The notes below the pieces were generated by a model that saw only the letters and a program-made list of their open reading frames with translations, had not been told where the DNA came from and searched no databases. From JAFIHK01 sp041441455 (lineage in GTDB: Bacteria; Bacteroidota; Bacteroidia; Bacteroidales; UBA932): a stretch of DNA of 44,124 nucleotides. Position numbers and translations under genes: made by a program. This document shows positions 1 to 6,834 of this stretch, one piece after another. The DNA lies in assembly GCA_041441455.1 (NCBI GenBank), contig JASDTB010000099.1, forward strand, positions 1 to 44,124. The letters run 5' to 3'. Numbering within the stretch: position 1 is the stretch's first letter; every line of letters begins with the position of its first letter.

Positions 1-2
1 GT

Positions 3-443
3 TACAGTCAGCATCACATTATAAGTGTAAATGGTATAGAGATAGACAAACATTATACACAATCACAGATATACAATATATTAGGCACTCCAAAATCAAT
101 AATTACTGAAGAAGGTGATTCTTGGTGTAGTGGATATTATTACAATAACTCATATTTTTGTTTTAAAGCAGATGACTGGGTATTACTTGATTTGACAATA
201 AGAGATACCATCTATAAGGTTAACAATTATTTAACAGTCGGCATGCATTCTGACTCAATAAATGCTATGAAAGGATATTTGACATATGGAAGCATTGATG
301 ATAAAACTATTCATATGTATTGGGCACCAAGTAAAGAGTATCGCAATAATGTAGGATATATTCGAATTCATATCAACAAACAAACCAAGATAATTAGAAT
401 GATAACTTTAGTAACGCAAGAAATGTTTTGGTATTATATGTAA
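3..443 (+). CDS. Unidentified protein, 3' part only
   Basis: An open frame runs in from the left edge without a stop and ends at TAA 441-443, giving about 146 residues of the C-terminal part; the true start lies outside the window. A TTG at 192 is in frame but is not a credible start because coding continues upstream of it. The visible start reads VNGIEIDKHYTQSQIYNILG followed by TPKS, a pattern loosely like BamE/SmpA or KTSC-type lipoproteins, but I do not recognise a family. It is rich in Tyr, Asn and Ile and very AT-rich. It converges on cydB. Function unknown. Confidence 0.6.
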   Translation, partial: YSQHHIISVNGIEIDKHYTQSQIYNILGTPKSIITEEGDSWCSGYYYNNSYFCFKADDWVLLDLTIRDTIYKVNNYLTVGMHSDSINAMKGYLTYGSIDDKTIHMYWAPSKEYRNNVGYIRIHINKQTKIIRMITLVTQEMFWYYM

Positions 444-462
444 AATGGCTATAAATGAAAAA

Positions 463-496
463 CTCGCTTACATGTTTCATAGAAAATGCAAGCGAG
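463..496. terminator. Hairpin between convergent genes, possible bidirectional terminator
   Basis: CTCGCTT (463-469) pairs with AAGCGAG (490-496). After one mismatch, CAT/ATG extends the stem inside. A-rich flank on the left and AAATATT on the right would give short U-tracts in both directions. It sits between the partial gene (+) and cydB (-), where a shared terminator is expected. Confidence 0.5.
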
Positions 497-517
497 AAAT
501 ATTACTAAACTTATAAA

Positions 518-1660
518 TTAATATTTATGAGCATCAGGTTTATTTAGATCTTGCTCACTAACCTTTACTTTAGTTAATGATCTCCATGCAAAGACTATGT
601 ATGCTAAAACAAAAGGAATCAGAATAGTAACATAGGTCATAGTTTTAAGAGTAAATAGACTTGATGAACTATTGTAAAGTGTTAACGAATATTGAGGATC
701 AACATGGGAAACGAAGAAAGCTGTGTTGTTAAATGCAGCGCAGATTAACAGACTCCAAACAGCCAAGACAACTCCAGCTCCTGTTATATAAAAACTATAT
801 CGAACTTTATTTAAAAAGACAGATATCAGACCCCATAAAACCAAGACAACACCTACTAGTAGCGTAATCGCAGGCCAGACTAACTCAGTCATGTTGAAGA
901 AATATTTATACTTCACCGGAGATACAATACCATTTTCTGGATTCACTGAAAAACCAGTAAGGGTAAAGAGAGCTATTAAGATACCTACAAAGCCAAGTAC
1001 AAACGCAGACCCTGTAACCTTTACTTGAAGTTTTGCCCTCTCTGCAAACTCCTCCGAATCAATTTGCATAATTACATAAAGAAGACCCAAGGTTCTGGCA
1101 GCCAAGTAGACTCCGATTCCAAGTAGAAGGTTAAATGGATGTGCAATAGCGTCTAGACCATGCCATCCGTTTGTCCAATAAGATATTGTTGGGTTCGAGA
1201 TATCAGTAATTTGAAGTTTATTCATCACAAATGAGCCTCCAGTGAAGAAAGTACCTACAGCAACTCCAAGCAAAATTGTTCCAAACATACCATTTAAAAA
1301 TAGGAAAAACTCATATGTTCTAGCACCAAGAAGGTTTCCGGCTTTACCTCTGTACTCATAGGAGACAGCTTGAATCACAAATAGGATAAGAATGGAGAAC
1401 CAAAGCCAATAAGCTCCACCAAAACTTGTTGAATAGTAAAGTGGAAATGAAGCAAAGATTGCTCCTCCAAATGTAACTAAAGTCGTAAAAGTCAATTCCC
1501 ATTTATGACCAAGGGCGTTGATCAGCAATGTCCTCTCCTTATCATTTTTAACAGTTCCAAAGAGGAGAGTCTGCCCTCCTTGTACAAATAGAAGGAATAC
1601 CAGTATTGCACCTAATAATGAGACTACTGCCCACCAGTAATGTTGATAAAAGTATAGCAT
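518..1660 (-). CDS. cydB: Cytochrome bd ubiquinol oxidase subunit II
   Basis: Subunit II of the cytochrome bd quinol:O2 oxidoreductase in the inner membrane; it pairs with CydA and supports the high-spin haem side of the complex. The 380-residue protein is hydrophobic throughout with about eight or nine membrane spans, starting MLYFYQHYWWAVVSLLGAIL. Internal stretches such as NALGHKWELTFTTLVTFGGA and YWTNGWHGLDAIAHPFNLLL fit the family. Length is normal for Bacteroidota CydB. It lies 29 bp downstream of cydA on the same strand, the last gene of the DUF4492-cydA-cydB operon. In anaerobic Bacteroidales this high-affinity oxidase removes traces of oxygen (family knowledge). Confidence 0.95.
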   Translation of the reverse strand: MLYFYQHYWWAVVSLLGAILVFLLFVQGGQTLLFGTVKNDKERTLLINALGHKWELTFTTLVTFGGAIFASFPLYYSTSFGGAYWLWFSILILFVIQAVSYEYRGKAGNLLGARTYEFFLFLNGMFGTILLGVAVGTFFTGGSFVMNKLQITDISNPTISYWTNGWHGLDAIAHPFNLLLGIGVYLAARTLGLLYVIMQIDSEEFAERAKLQVKVTGSAFVLGFVGILIALFTLTGFSVNPENGIVSPVKYKYFFNMTELVWPAITLLVGVVLVLWGLISVFLNKVRYSFYITGAGVVLAVWSLLICAAFNNTAFFVSHVDPQYSLTLYNSSSSLFTLKTMTYVTILIPFVLAYIVFAWRSLTKVKVSEQDLNKPDAHKY

Positions 1661-1689
1661 AATTAATTTATTTTTAAGTTAATACTGGA

Positions 1690-3267
1690 TTAATTTGCAT
1701 CAGGTCCTTTTTTAATCTGCTTGAACATGATTTTCAATTCAGCAGCAAGAAGGATTGTGAATAGAACAAAGAAAATGATTGTCGTTGTCAAGACCGAAGA
1801 GGCAGAGACACCCGAAACGGCAGCCTGAACAGGAAGTAAATCCTGTATAGTCCAAGGCTGACGGCCAACCTCTGCAACAATCCAACCAGCTTGCGAGCAG
1901 ATATATACTAGAGGGATGCTTATAATTGCAAGGTAGTGGAACCATTTTTTCTGAGCAATAAGGTTCTTTTTCTCTAAATACATTGTGAGGATAAAGAAAA
2001 AGATAAAAAAGATACCAAGTCCAACCATGATTCTAAATGCATAGAATGTTAATGGTACATTCGGAACAATCTCTTCTGGACTCTTGATGTATCCATACCC
2101 AAAATGTTCAAAGTTGTCTGTGAGTTGTTTTTTTGCAATCGCCATTCCCTCTTCATCACCAGCAGTTTTGGCTTTGTGATACATTGCTAATCCCTCTTTA
2201 GCTAGTTTTCCTCTTATAATTCTCTCTTCTAACGGTAGTGCTGTCTTCTTCTCACCTTTAAAGTTAGTATAAGTATAGCCTCCTTTTATAATGTCTTCAA
2301 TTCCAGGTACAAATGAGTCAAATTCTCTATTTGCCAGTAAGGAGAGACCTTGTGGAACAGAGACGTGGAATAGATATGGTTCTTCTGAATAATACTTTGC
2401 AGAGTCTGCTTTTATGTCTGCAATATCTTTAGATGGATTTAATACACCAAAGGCAACAAGCGGTGTTCCATTTTTACCTTGATAGAGACCCTCTATCGCA
2501 GCAAGCTTCATCGGTTGTTTTTGAGCAACTTGATAAGCAGATCCATCACCTGTCCAAGCTAATACCAACGATGAAATTAGTCCGAACACAGCTGCAATTT
2601 TCATACTCTTTCTTGCAAACTCCTCCTCTCTCTTTTTGAGAAGATACCAAGCCGAAATGCCAATCACAACTATTGCAGATAGTGTATAAGCATTAGTTAC
2701 AGTATGGATGAATTTATTAATTGCCACTGGAGAGAAAATAACAGCCCAAAAGTCAACCATCTCATTTCTGGCAGTATCGGGGTTAAATTCCATTCCTGTT
2801 GGATATTGCATCCAAGCATTTGCAACCAAGATCCATAAAGCAGATAGATTTGCACCTATTGCAACAAGCCAAGTAGATGCTAAATGGAACCCTTTGCTAA
2901 CTTTATTCCATCCAAAGAACATAACTGCAAAGAAGGTGCTCTCCATGAAGAAGGCTAAGATTCCCTCAATTGCTAGCGGGGCTCCGAAAATGTCCCCAAC
3001 AAACCATGAGTAGTTACTCCAGTTTGTCCCAAATTCAAATTCTAAGATGATACCTGTTGCAACTCCAATTGCAAAATTGATTGCGAAGATCTTCATCCAA
3101 AACTTCGCAGTTCTTTTCCAGAATTCATTTCCACTCCTGTAGTAGGCAGTCTCCATGAACGCAATAATGAAGCCTAGACCAAGCGTGAGCGGAACGAAAA
3201 TCCAGTGAAACATAGCCGTAAGTGCAAATTGCAACCTAGACAGATCGATTAACGATGATAAAAGCAT
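1690..3267 (-). CDS. cydA: Cytochrome bd ubiquinol oxidase subunit I
   Basis: Catalytic, haem-bearing subunit of cytochrome bd, oxidising quinol and reducing O2 to water without proton pumping. Known ligands are in place: His21 (E. coli His19, haem b595), His188 and Met414 (E. coli His186 and Met393, haem b558), Glu101 and Glu109 in EGILAFFMES (E. coli Glu99/Glu107). The quinol loop has QPMKLAAIEG with Lys254 and Glu259, matching E. coli Lys252/Glu257. The 525-residue length is typical. It sits 27 bp after the DUF4492 gene and 29 bp before cydB, so the three are surely co-transcribed. All key residues are intact; I expect a functional oxidase. Confidence 0.97.
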   Translation of the reverse strand: MLLSSLIDLSRLQFALTAMFHWIFVPLTLGLGFIIAFMETAYYRSGNEFWKRTAKFWMKIFAINFAIGVATGIILEFEFGTNWSNYSWFVGDIFGAPLAIEGILAFFMESTFFAVMFFGWNKVSKGFHLASTWLVAIGANLSALWILVANAWMQYPTGMEFNPDTARNEMVDFWAVIFSPVAINKFIHTVTNAYTLSAIVVIGISAWYLLKKREEEFARKSMKIAAVFGLISSLVLAWTGDGSAYQVAQKQPMKLAAIEGLYQGKNGTPLVAFGVLNPSKDIADIKADSAKYYSEEPYLFHVSVPQGLSLLANREFDSFVPGIEDIIKGGYTYTNFKGEKKTALPLEERIIRGKLAKEGLAMYHKAKTAGDEEGMAIAKKQLTDNFEHFGYGYIKSPEEIVPNVPLTFYAFRIMVGLGIFFIFFFILTMYLEKKNLIAQKKWFHYLAIISIPLVYICSQAGWIVAEVGRQPWTIQDLLPVQAAVSGVSASSVLTTTIIFFVLFTILLAAELKIMFKQIKKGPDAN

Positions 3268-3294
3268 AATGTCAGTTTAGTTTAAGGTTTTATA

Positions 3295-3492
3295 TTATTT
3301 TGTCAGATTTTCAATGACATGCCCAGCCTTTTGTTCCTCTTTATCATATTTTCCTAAATCGCTTTTAAAGAAAAACAATTTGAGAATAAAGAACATAATA
3401 AACAATTTGATGACAACGATAAGCCAGAGAGTTTTTCCCACAGTCATGCTTTTGAAGCCTTCGTAGTAGAATAACCAGATTTTTTTGAGCAT
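3295..3492 (-). CDS. DUF4492 small membrane protein, cytochrome bd operon
   Basis: A 65-residue protein with an amphipathic start (MLKKIWLFYYEGFKSMTVGK), one membrane span at about residues 20-43 (LWLIVVIKLFIMFFILKLFF) and a charged C-terminal tail. I recognise it as the DUF4492 family, which in Bacteroidota commonly sits just upstream of cydA; its function is not established. Here it is the first gene of the operon, 27 bp before cydA. By analogy with CydX and CydH, short single-span subunits of bd oxidases in other phyla, it could be an accessory subunit or assembly factor. That is inference from size, topology and position only; there is no clear sequence match to CydX. Confidence 0.85.
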   Translation of the reverse strand: MLKKIWLFYYEGFKSMTVGKTLWLIVVIKLFIMFFILKLFFFKSDLGKYDKEEQKAGHVIENLTK

Positions 3493-3550
3493 AGTTTAAA
3501 GTTTGTCACAAGATAACAAAAAAAGATTATTTATGTTTAACCTTATGCTG

Positions 3551-3558
3551 TATATTTG
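3551..3558 (+). promoter_or_regulatory. -7 promoter box TATATTTG
   Basis: Perfect match to the Bacteroidota -7 consensus TAnnTTTG, 23 bp before the ATG at 3582. No clear -33 TTTG is seen. A GTG in frame at 3558 overlaps the last base of the box, so it would lie upstream of the transcript start; this decides the start at 3582. Confidence 0.6.
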
Positions 3559-3581
3559 TGTCAAAGAAAAAAACATCGACT

Positions 3582-4511
3582 ATGGAAAGGAGAAATTTTA
3601 TAAAAGCTGCTATTCTAAGCAGTATTGCTGGTGCAATTGAACTGAAGTCTTCTAATCTTTTTGCAAAAGAGAGCGTTGTTGCATCGAAAGAAAATGATCT
3701 TGTTGCTGTTATGGGTGGCGAACCTGAGGCAATGTATAAAAAAGCAATTCAAGCAATGGGCGGAATGTCCACTTTTGTAAAGAGAGGACAAAAGGTAGTT
3801 GTGAAACCAAATATTGGATGGGACAAAAAACCTGAGCTGTCGGCAAATACTAATCCTCTTCTTGTTGCTGCAATTGTAAAGGATTGTTTGAATGCTGGTG
3901 CTTCGGAGGTTGTAGTATTTGACCATACTTGCGATGAGTGGCAAAGTTGCTATAAAAACAGCGGAATTGAGGATGCAGTAAAAAATGCAGGAGGAAGAAT
4001 GGCTTTTGCTCACGATGAGAAGTATTATAAAAATGTAGCACTTCCAAAAGGTGTTAGACTTAAAGAGGCTAAGTTCCACGAAGCTATTCTAAATTGTGAT
4101 GTTTGGATCAATGTACCTGTTTTGAAAAATCATGGTGGCGCAAAAATGTCGATTGCTATGAAGAATTTCATGGGTATTGTTTGGGACAGAAGATTCTGGC
4201 ACTCGAATGATCTACAACAATGTATTGCCGATTGCACTACATTCAATAAAATGCCTGTCTTGAATATTGTAGATGCATATAGAATTATGACTCAAAATGG
4301 GCCAAAAGGCAAATCTATTGAAGATGTACAAGTTGCAAAGGCTGTATTTATGTCGAGAGATATAGTTGCTGTAGACACAGCTGCTGTTAAGTTCTTCAAT
4401 CAATTTAAAGAGATGAAGATGGAAGATGTAGGACATCTTGCTTTAGCAGAGAAATTAAATGTAGGTACAACAAAAATTGATAACCTTAAAGTTGCGAAAT
4501 TCAAAATCTAG
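3582..4511 (+). CDS. DUF362 domain protein with twin-arginine signal
   Basis: 309 residues from ATG 3582. The N-terminus MERRNFIKAAILSSIAGAIE is a classic Tat signal (RRNFIKAA then a hydrophobic stretch), so the folded protein is probably exported to the periplasm. The body is a DUF362 domain: VVVKPNIGWDKKPELSANTN, the AGASEVVVFDHT block, and VPVLKNHGGAKMSIAMKNFM. DUF362 proteins are linked to iron-sulfur or redox proteins, but their reaction is not established. The next gene, a membrane polyferredoxin, starts only 5 bp later, so the pair is an operon and probably one electron-transfer module. A longer frame from GTG 3558 is rejected because that codon overlaps the promoter box. Confidence 0.85.
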   Translation: MERRNFIKAAILSSIAGAIELKSSNLFAKESVVASKENDLVAVMGGEPEAMYKKAIQAMGGMSTFVKRGQKVVVKPNIGWDKKPELSANTNPLLVAAIVKDCLNAGASEVVVFDHTCDEWQSCYKNSGIEDAVKNAGGRMAFAHDEKYYKNVALPKGVRLKEAKFHEAILNCDVWINVPVLKNHGGAKMSIAMKNFMGIVWDRRFWHSNDLQQCIADCTTFNKMPVLNIVDAYRIMTQNGPKGKSIEDVQVAKAVFMSRDIVAVDTAAVKFFNQFKEMKMEDVGHLALAEKLNVGTTKIDNLKVAKFKI

Positions 4512-4516
4512 TTATA

Positions 4517-6046
4517 ATGTATAAATTCTTGAAAAACACTAGGGTAGTGCTCTCAATCATATTCCTAGTGGCTATTTCTTTGAGCTTTGTGTACTTATCT
4601 AAAGATGGTTCCAGTCTCTTTGCAGGTTTTCTAAAGTTCCAATTTGTCCCATCTGTTTTAGGACTTTTAACGGGCTCGTTTATAGCTTTTTTAGTTTTAT
4701 TTATTTTAACACTTCTATTTGGACGTATCTACTGTTCGGTACTTTGTCCTGTAGGTGTGCTGCAAGATGTCGTTACCAAAATTGCTTGTAGATTCAAAAC
4801 CAAGAAAAACAGACGATTTAACTACGATAAACCCAAAAATATTCTAAGATATATTGTCTTAGCAATTGTTGGTCTTCCATTTATTTTTGGAATTACCCTC
4901 CCTCTAGTGTTTTTAGATCCATATTCTAACTATGGTAGAATCGCTAATCAACTATTTAGAAAAGGTGAGATTTTATTAAATAATCAACTCGCAAATTTCT
5001 TCCCAGAAACCTTATACCACAAAGTATTTACAGGCTTTGTCCTTGGTTCTTTTTTATTTTCTGTAGTATTTCTGCTAGTTGTTGTTGTTATGAGTTCTCT
5101 AAGAGGTCGTTTGTATTGTAATACAATTTGTCCTGTAGGAACGATCTTAGGTATGATTTCGAGGATATCGCTCTTCAAGCCAATTATCAATAAAGAGAAG
5201 TGTACAACATGCAGAATGTGTGAATTCAAATGTAAAAGCCAATGTATTGACTTAGCAACAAAAGAGATCGACCATTCAAGATGCGTTACTTGTTTTAACT
5301 GTGTGGATACCTGTAAGTTTGGAGCTGTTAAATATAGATTGTCTTTTGGCTCCTCTAAGAGCAGCGAGAGTTCAGACAATAAAGAGCCAAAGAGTGGTAG
5401 AAGAGAGGCAATGATTGCAATGGGTTTGATCGGAACAGCTTTAGCAACAAGAGCATTTGATAAGTTCCAGTTTGGCCAAGCAAAACCAAAAATAGTTGGA
5501 ATTGCTCCTCCAGGTGCAAAAAGCATAGCTCACCTCAAAAAACACTGTACCTCTTGTCACGCTTGTATTGCAGCATGTCCTAACGGAATTATCAAACCTG
5601 CAGTCGTAGAGTACGGAATCGACGGAATCATGCTTCCGGTTCTCAACTTCAAAGATCATTTTTGTGGATATGAGTGCAATCTTTGCTCGCAAGTCTGCCC
5701 AAATGGAGCCCTTCTTCCGCTTACTAAAGAGGAGAAGCAATTGACTCAGATTGGAAAGGTTGAATTTACTCTTGAAAAGTGTATTGTTCATACAGATGGG
5801 ACTGATTGTGGAGCTTGCGACGAACACTGTCCAACAAAGGCAATTACGATGGTTCCTTATGGCGACACATCTCTGTTTATTCCTTCTGTGAACCAAAGCA
5901 TCTGCATCGGTTGCGGAGGATGCGAATATATCTGCCCATCAAAAGAGAAGGCAATGATTGTACATGCAAATGAAATTCATGCAATCGCACAAAAGCCAAC
6001 AAAAGAGGAGCAGAAAAAAATAAAAGTGGACGAATTCGGTTTTTAA
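4517..6046 (+). CDS. Membrane polyferredoxin, NapH-NapG-like fusion
   Basis: 509 residues in two halves. Residues 1-285 resemble NapH/NosR-type quinol-linked membrane proteins: about four membrane spans, two CxxxCP motifs (C73-SVL-C77-P and C201-NTI-C205-P) and two ferredoxin-type Cys clusters (from C229 and C256). A Ser/Lys/Glu-rich linker leads to GRREAMIAMGLIGTALATRA (294-313), a twin-arginine-like signal or membrane segment. Residues 326-509 resemble NapG: the IVGIAPPGA block, then four Cys clusters (from C344, C383, C422 and C463). In nap operons NapH and NapG are separate and pass electrons from quinol to the periplasm (family knowledge). Here they appear fused, with DUF362 as the likely partner. 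Substrate unknown; no nitrate reductase gene is nearby. Confidence 0.82.
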   Translation: MYKFLKNTRVVLSIIFLVAISLSFVYLSKDGSSLFAGFLKFQFVPSVLGLLTGSFIAFLVLFILTLLFGRIYCSVLCPVGVLQDVVTKIACRFKTKKNRRFNYDKPKNILRYIVLAIVGLPFIFGITLPLVFLDPYSNYGRIANQLFRKGEILLNNQLANFFPETLYHKVFTGFVLGSFLFSVVFLLVVVVMSSLRGRLYCNTICPVGTILGMISRISLFKPIINKEKCTTCRMCEFKCKSQCIDLATKEIDHSRCVTCFNCVDTCKFGAVKYRLSFGSSKSSESSDNKEPKSGRREAMIAMGLIGTALATRAFDKFQFGQAKPKIVGIAPPGAKSIAHLKKHCTSCHACIAACPNGIIKPAVVEYGIDGIMLPVLNFKDHFCGYECNLCSQVCPNGALLPLTKEEKQLTQIGKVEFTLEKCIVHTDGTDCGACDEHCPTKAITMVPYGDTSLFIPSVNQSICIGCGGCEYICPSKEKAMIVHANEIHAIAQKPTKEEQKKIKVDEFGF

Positions 6047-6065
6047 CCGATTCGTTCCCTTTTTT
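6031..6065 (+). terminator. Intrinsic terminator after polyferredoxin gene
   Basis: CGAATTCGGTT (6031-6041) pairs with AACCGATTCG (6045-6054) with one bulged T, followed by a T-run at 6060-6065. The stem overlaps the stop codon. It separates the DUF362 operon from convergent trmD. Confidence 0.65.
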
Positions 6066-6078
6066 AATCACCCTTTCA

Positions 6079-6756
6079 CTATTTTAGAAGTTCTGGACGA
6101 AGTCTCTTAGTTCTCTCTAGAGATTGGTTGTCTTGCCACTCTTTTATAAGTTTCGGATTACCAGATAAAAGAACATCTGGCACTTTCCATCCATTGAAAT
6201 CCGCAGGTCGGGTATATACAGGAGGAGCAAGAAGTCCATCCTGGAAAGAGTCACTTAGCGCCGAAGTTTCGTCGGAGATAGCACCAGGAATTAATCTTAT
6301 AACAGAATCGCAAAGAATTGCAGCAGGAATCTCACCTCCGCTGAGGACATAATTACCTACCGAGATCTCCATTGTTACAAGATGCTCTCTGATTCTGTGA
6401 TCAATACCTTTGTAGTGACCGCAGATGATAATAAGGTTTCCTTTGACAGAGAGTCTGTTGCAGATATTTTGATCAAGTATATCCCCATCGGGACTCATAT
6501 AAATTATTTCATCGTACGACCTTTCGGATTGCAGTTTTTCGATGATCTTAAATACAGGTTCAATCATTATAACCATACCAGCATCCCCGCCAAAAGGGTA
6601 GTCATCAACTTGACGATATTTACCTTTACCATAATCTCTGATATCGTGTATGAAAATTTCTGCAAGACCCTTCTTTCTTGCACGCATTACAATCGAGTGA
6701 TTAAGCGGACTATCAAGCAGTTCCGGAACGACTGTGAGTATATCTATTCTAATCAT
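6079..6756 (-). CDS. trmD: tRNA (guanine-37-N1)-methyltransferase
   Basis: Methylates N1 of G37 next to the anticodon of tRNAs with G36, using SAM, which prevents +1 frameshifting. The SPOUT trefoil-knot signatures are clear: DDYPFGGDAGMVI (51-63), ICGHYKGIDHR (111-121) and SVGNYVLSGGEIPAA (132-146). The 225-residue length is normal. It is a single-gene unit, divergent from the DUF349 gene and convergent with the polyferredoxin gene. A TAAATTTG box lies only 4 bp before the ATG, so the mRNA may have no leader. No alternative in-frame start is near. Confidence 0.97.
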   Translation of the reverse strand: MIRIDILTVVPELLDSPLNHSIVMRARKKGLAEIFIHDIRDYGKGKYRQVDDYPFGGDAGMVIMIEPVFKIIEKLQSERSYDEIIYMSPDGDILDQNICNRLSVKGNLIIICGHYKGIDHRIREHLVTMEISVGNYVLSGGEIPAAILCDSVIRLIPGAISDETSALSDSFQDGLLAPPVYTRPADFNGWKVPDVLLSGNPKLIKEWQDNQSLERTKRLRPELLK

Positions 6757-6760
6757 GTTG

Positions 6761-6768
6761 CAAATTTA
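6761..6768 (-). promoter_or_regulatory. -7 promoter box TAAATTTG, 4 bp from trmD ATG
   Basis: On the minus strand TAAATTTG is followed by CAAC and then ATG. A TTTG lies about 18 bp upstream in the position of the -33 element. Since TAnnTTTG normally ends about 4-5 bases before the transcript start, transcription should begin at or next to the A of the start codon. Confidence 0.6.
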
Positions 6769-6799
6769 CATAAATCACAGCTTTAGCAAACTTTTTTTG

Positions 6800-6807
6800 T
6801 ATATTTG
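6800..6807 (+). promoter_or_regulatory. -7 promoter box TATATTTG before DUF349-yidC operon
   Basis: Perfect TAnnTTTG match, 27 bp upstream of ATG 6835. An in-frame TTG at 6805 falls inside the box and so cannot be the start. No clear -33 element is seen. Confidence 0.6.
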
Positions 6808-6834
6808 CGAGTTATTAATCCTATTAGTCTTGTT

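Noticed and set aside
2708..3013. Plus-strand frame inside cydA
   Set aside because: Antisense shadow of a strongly conserved gene; no independent support.
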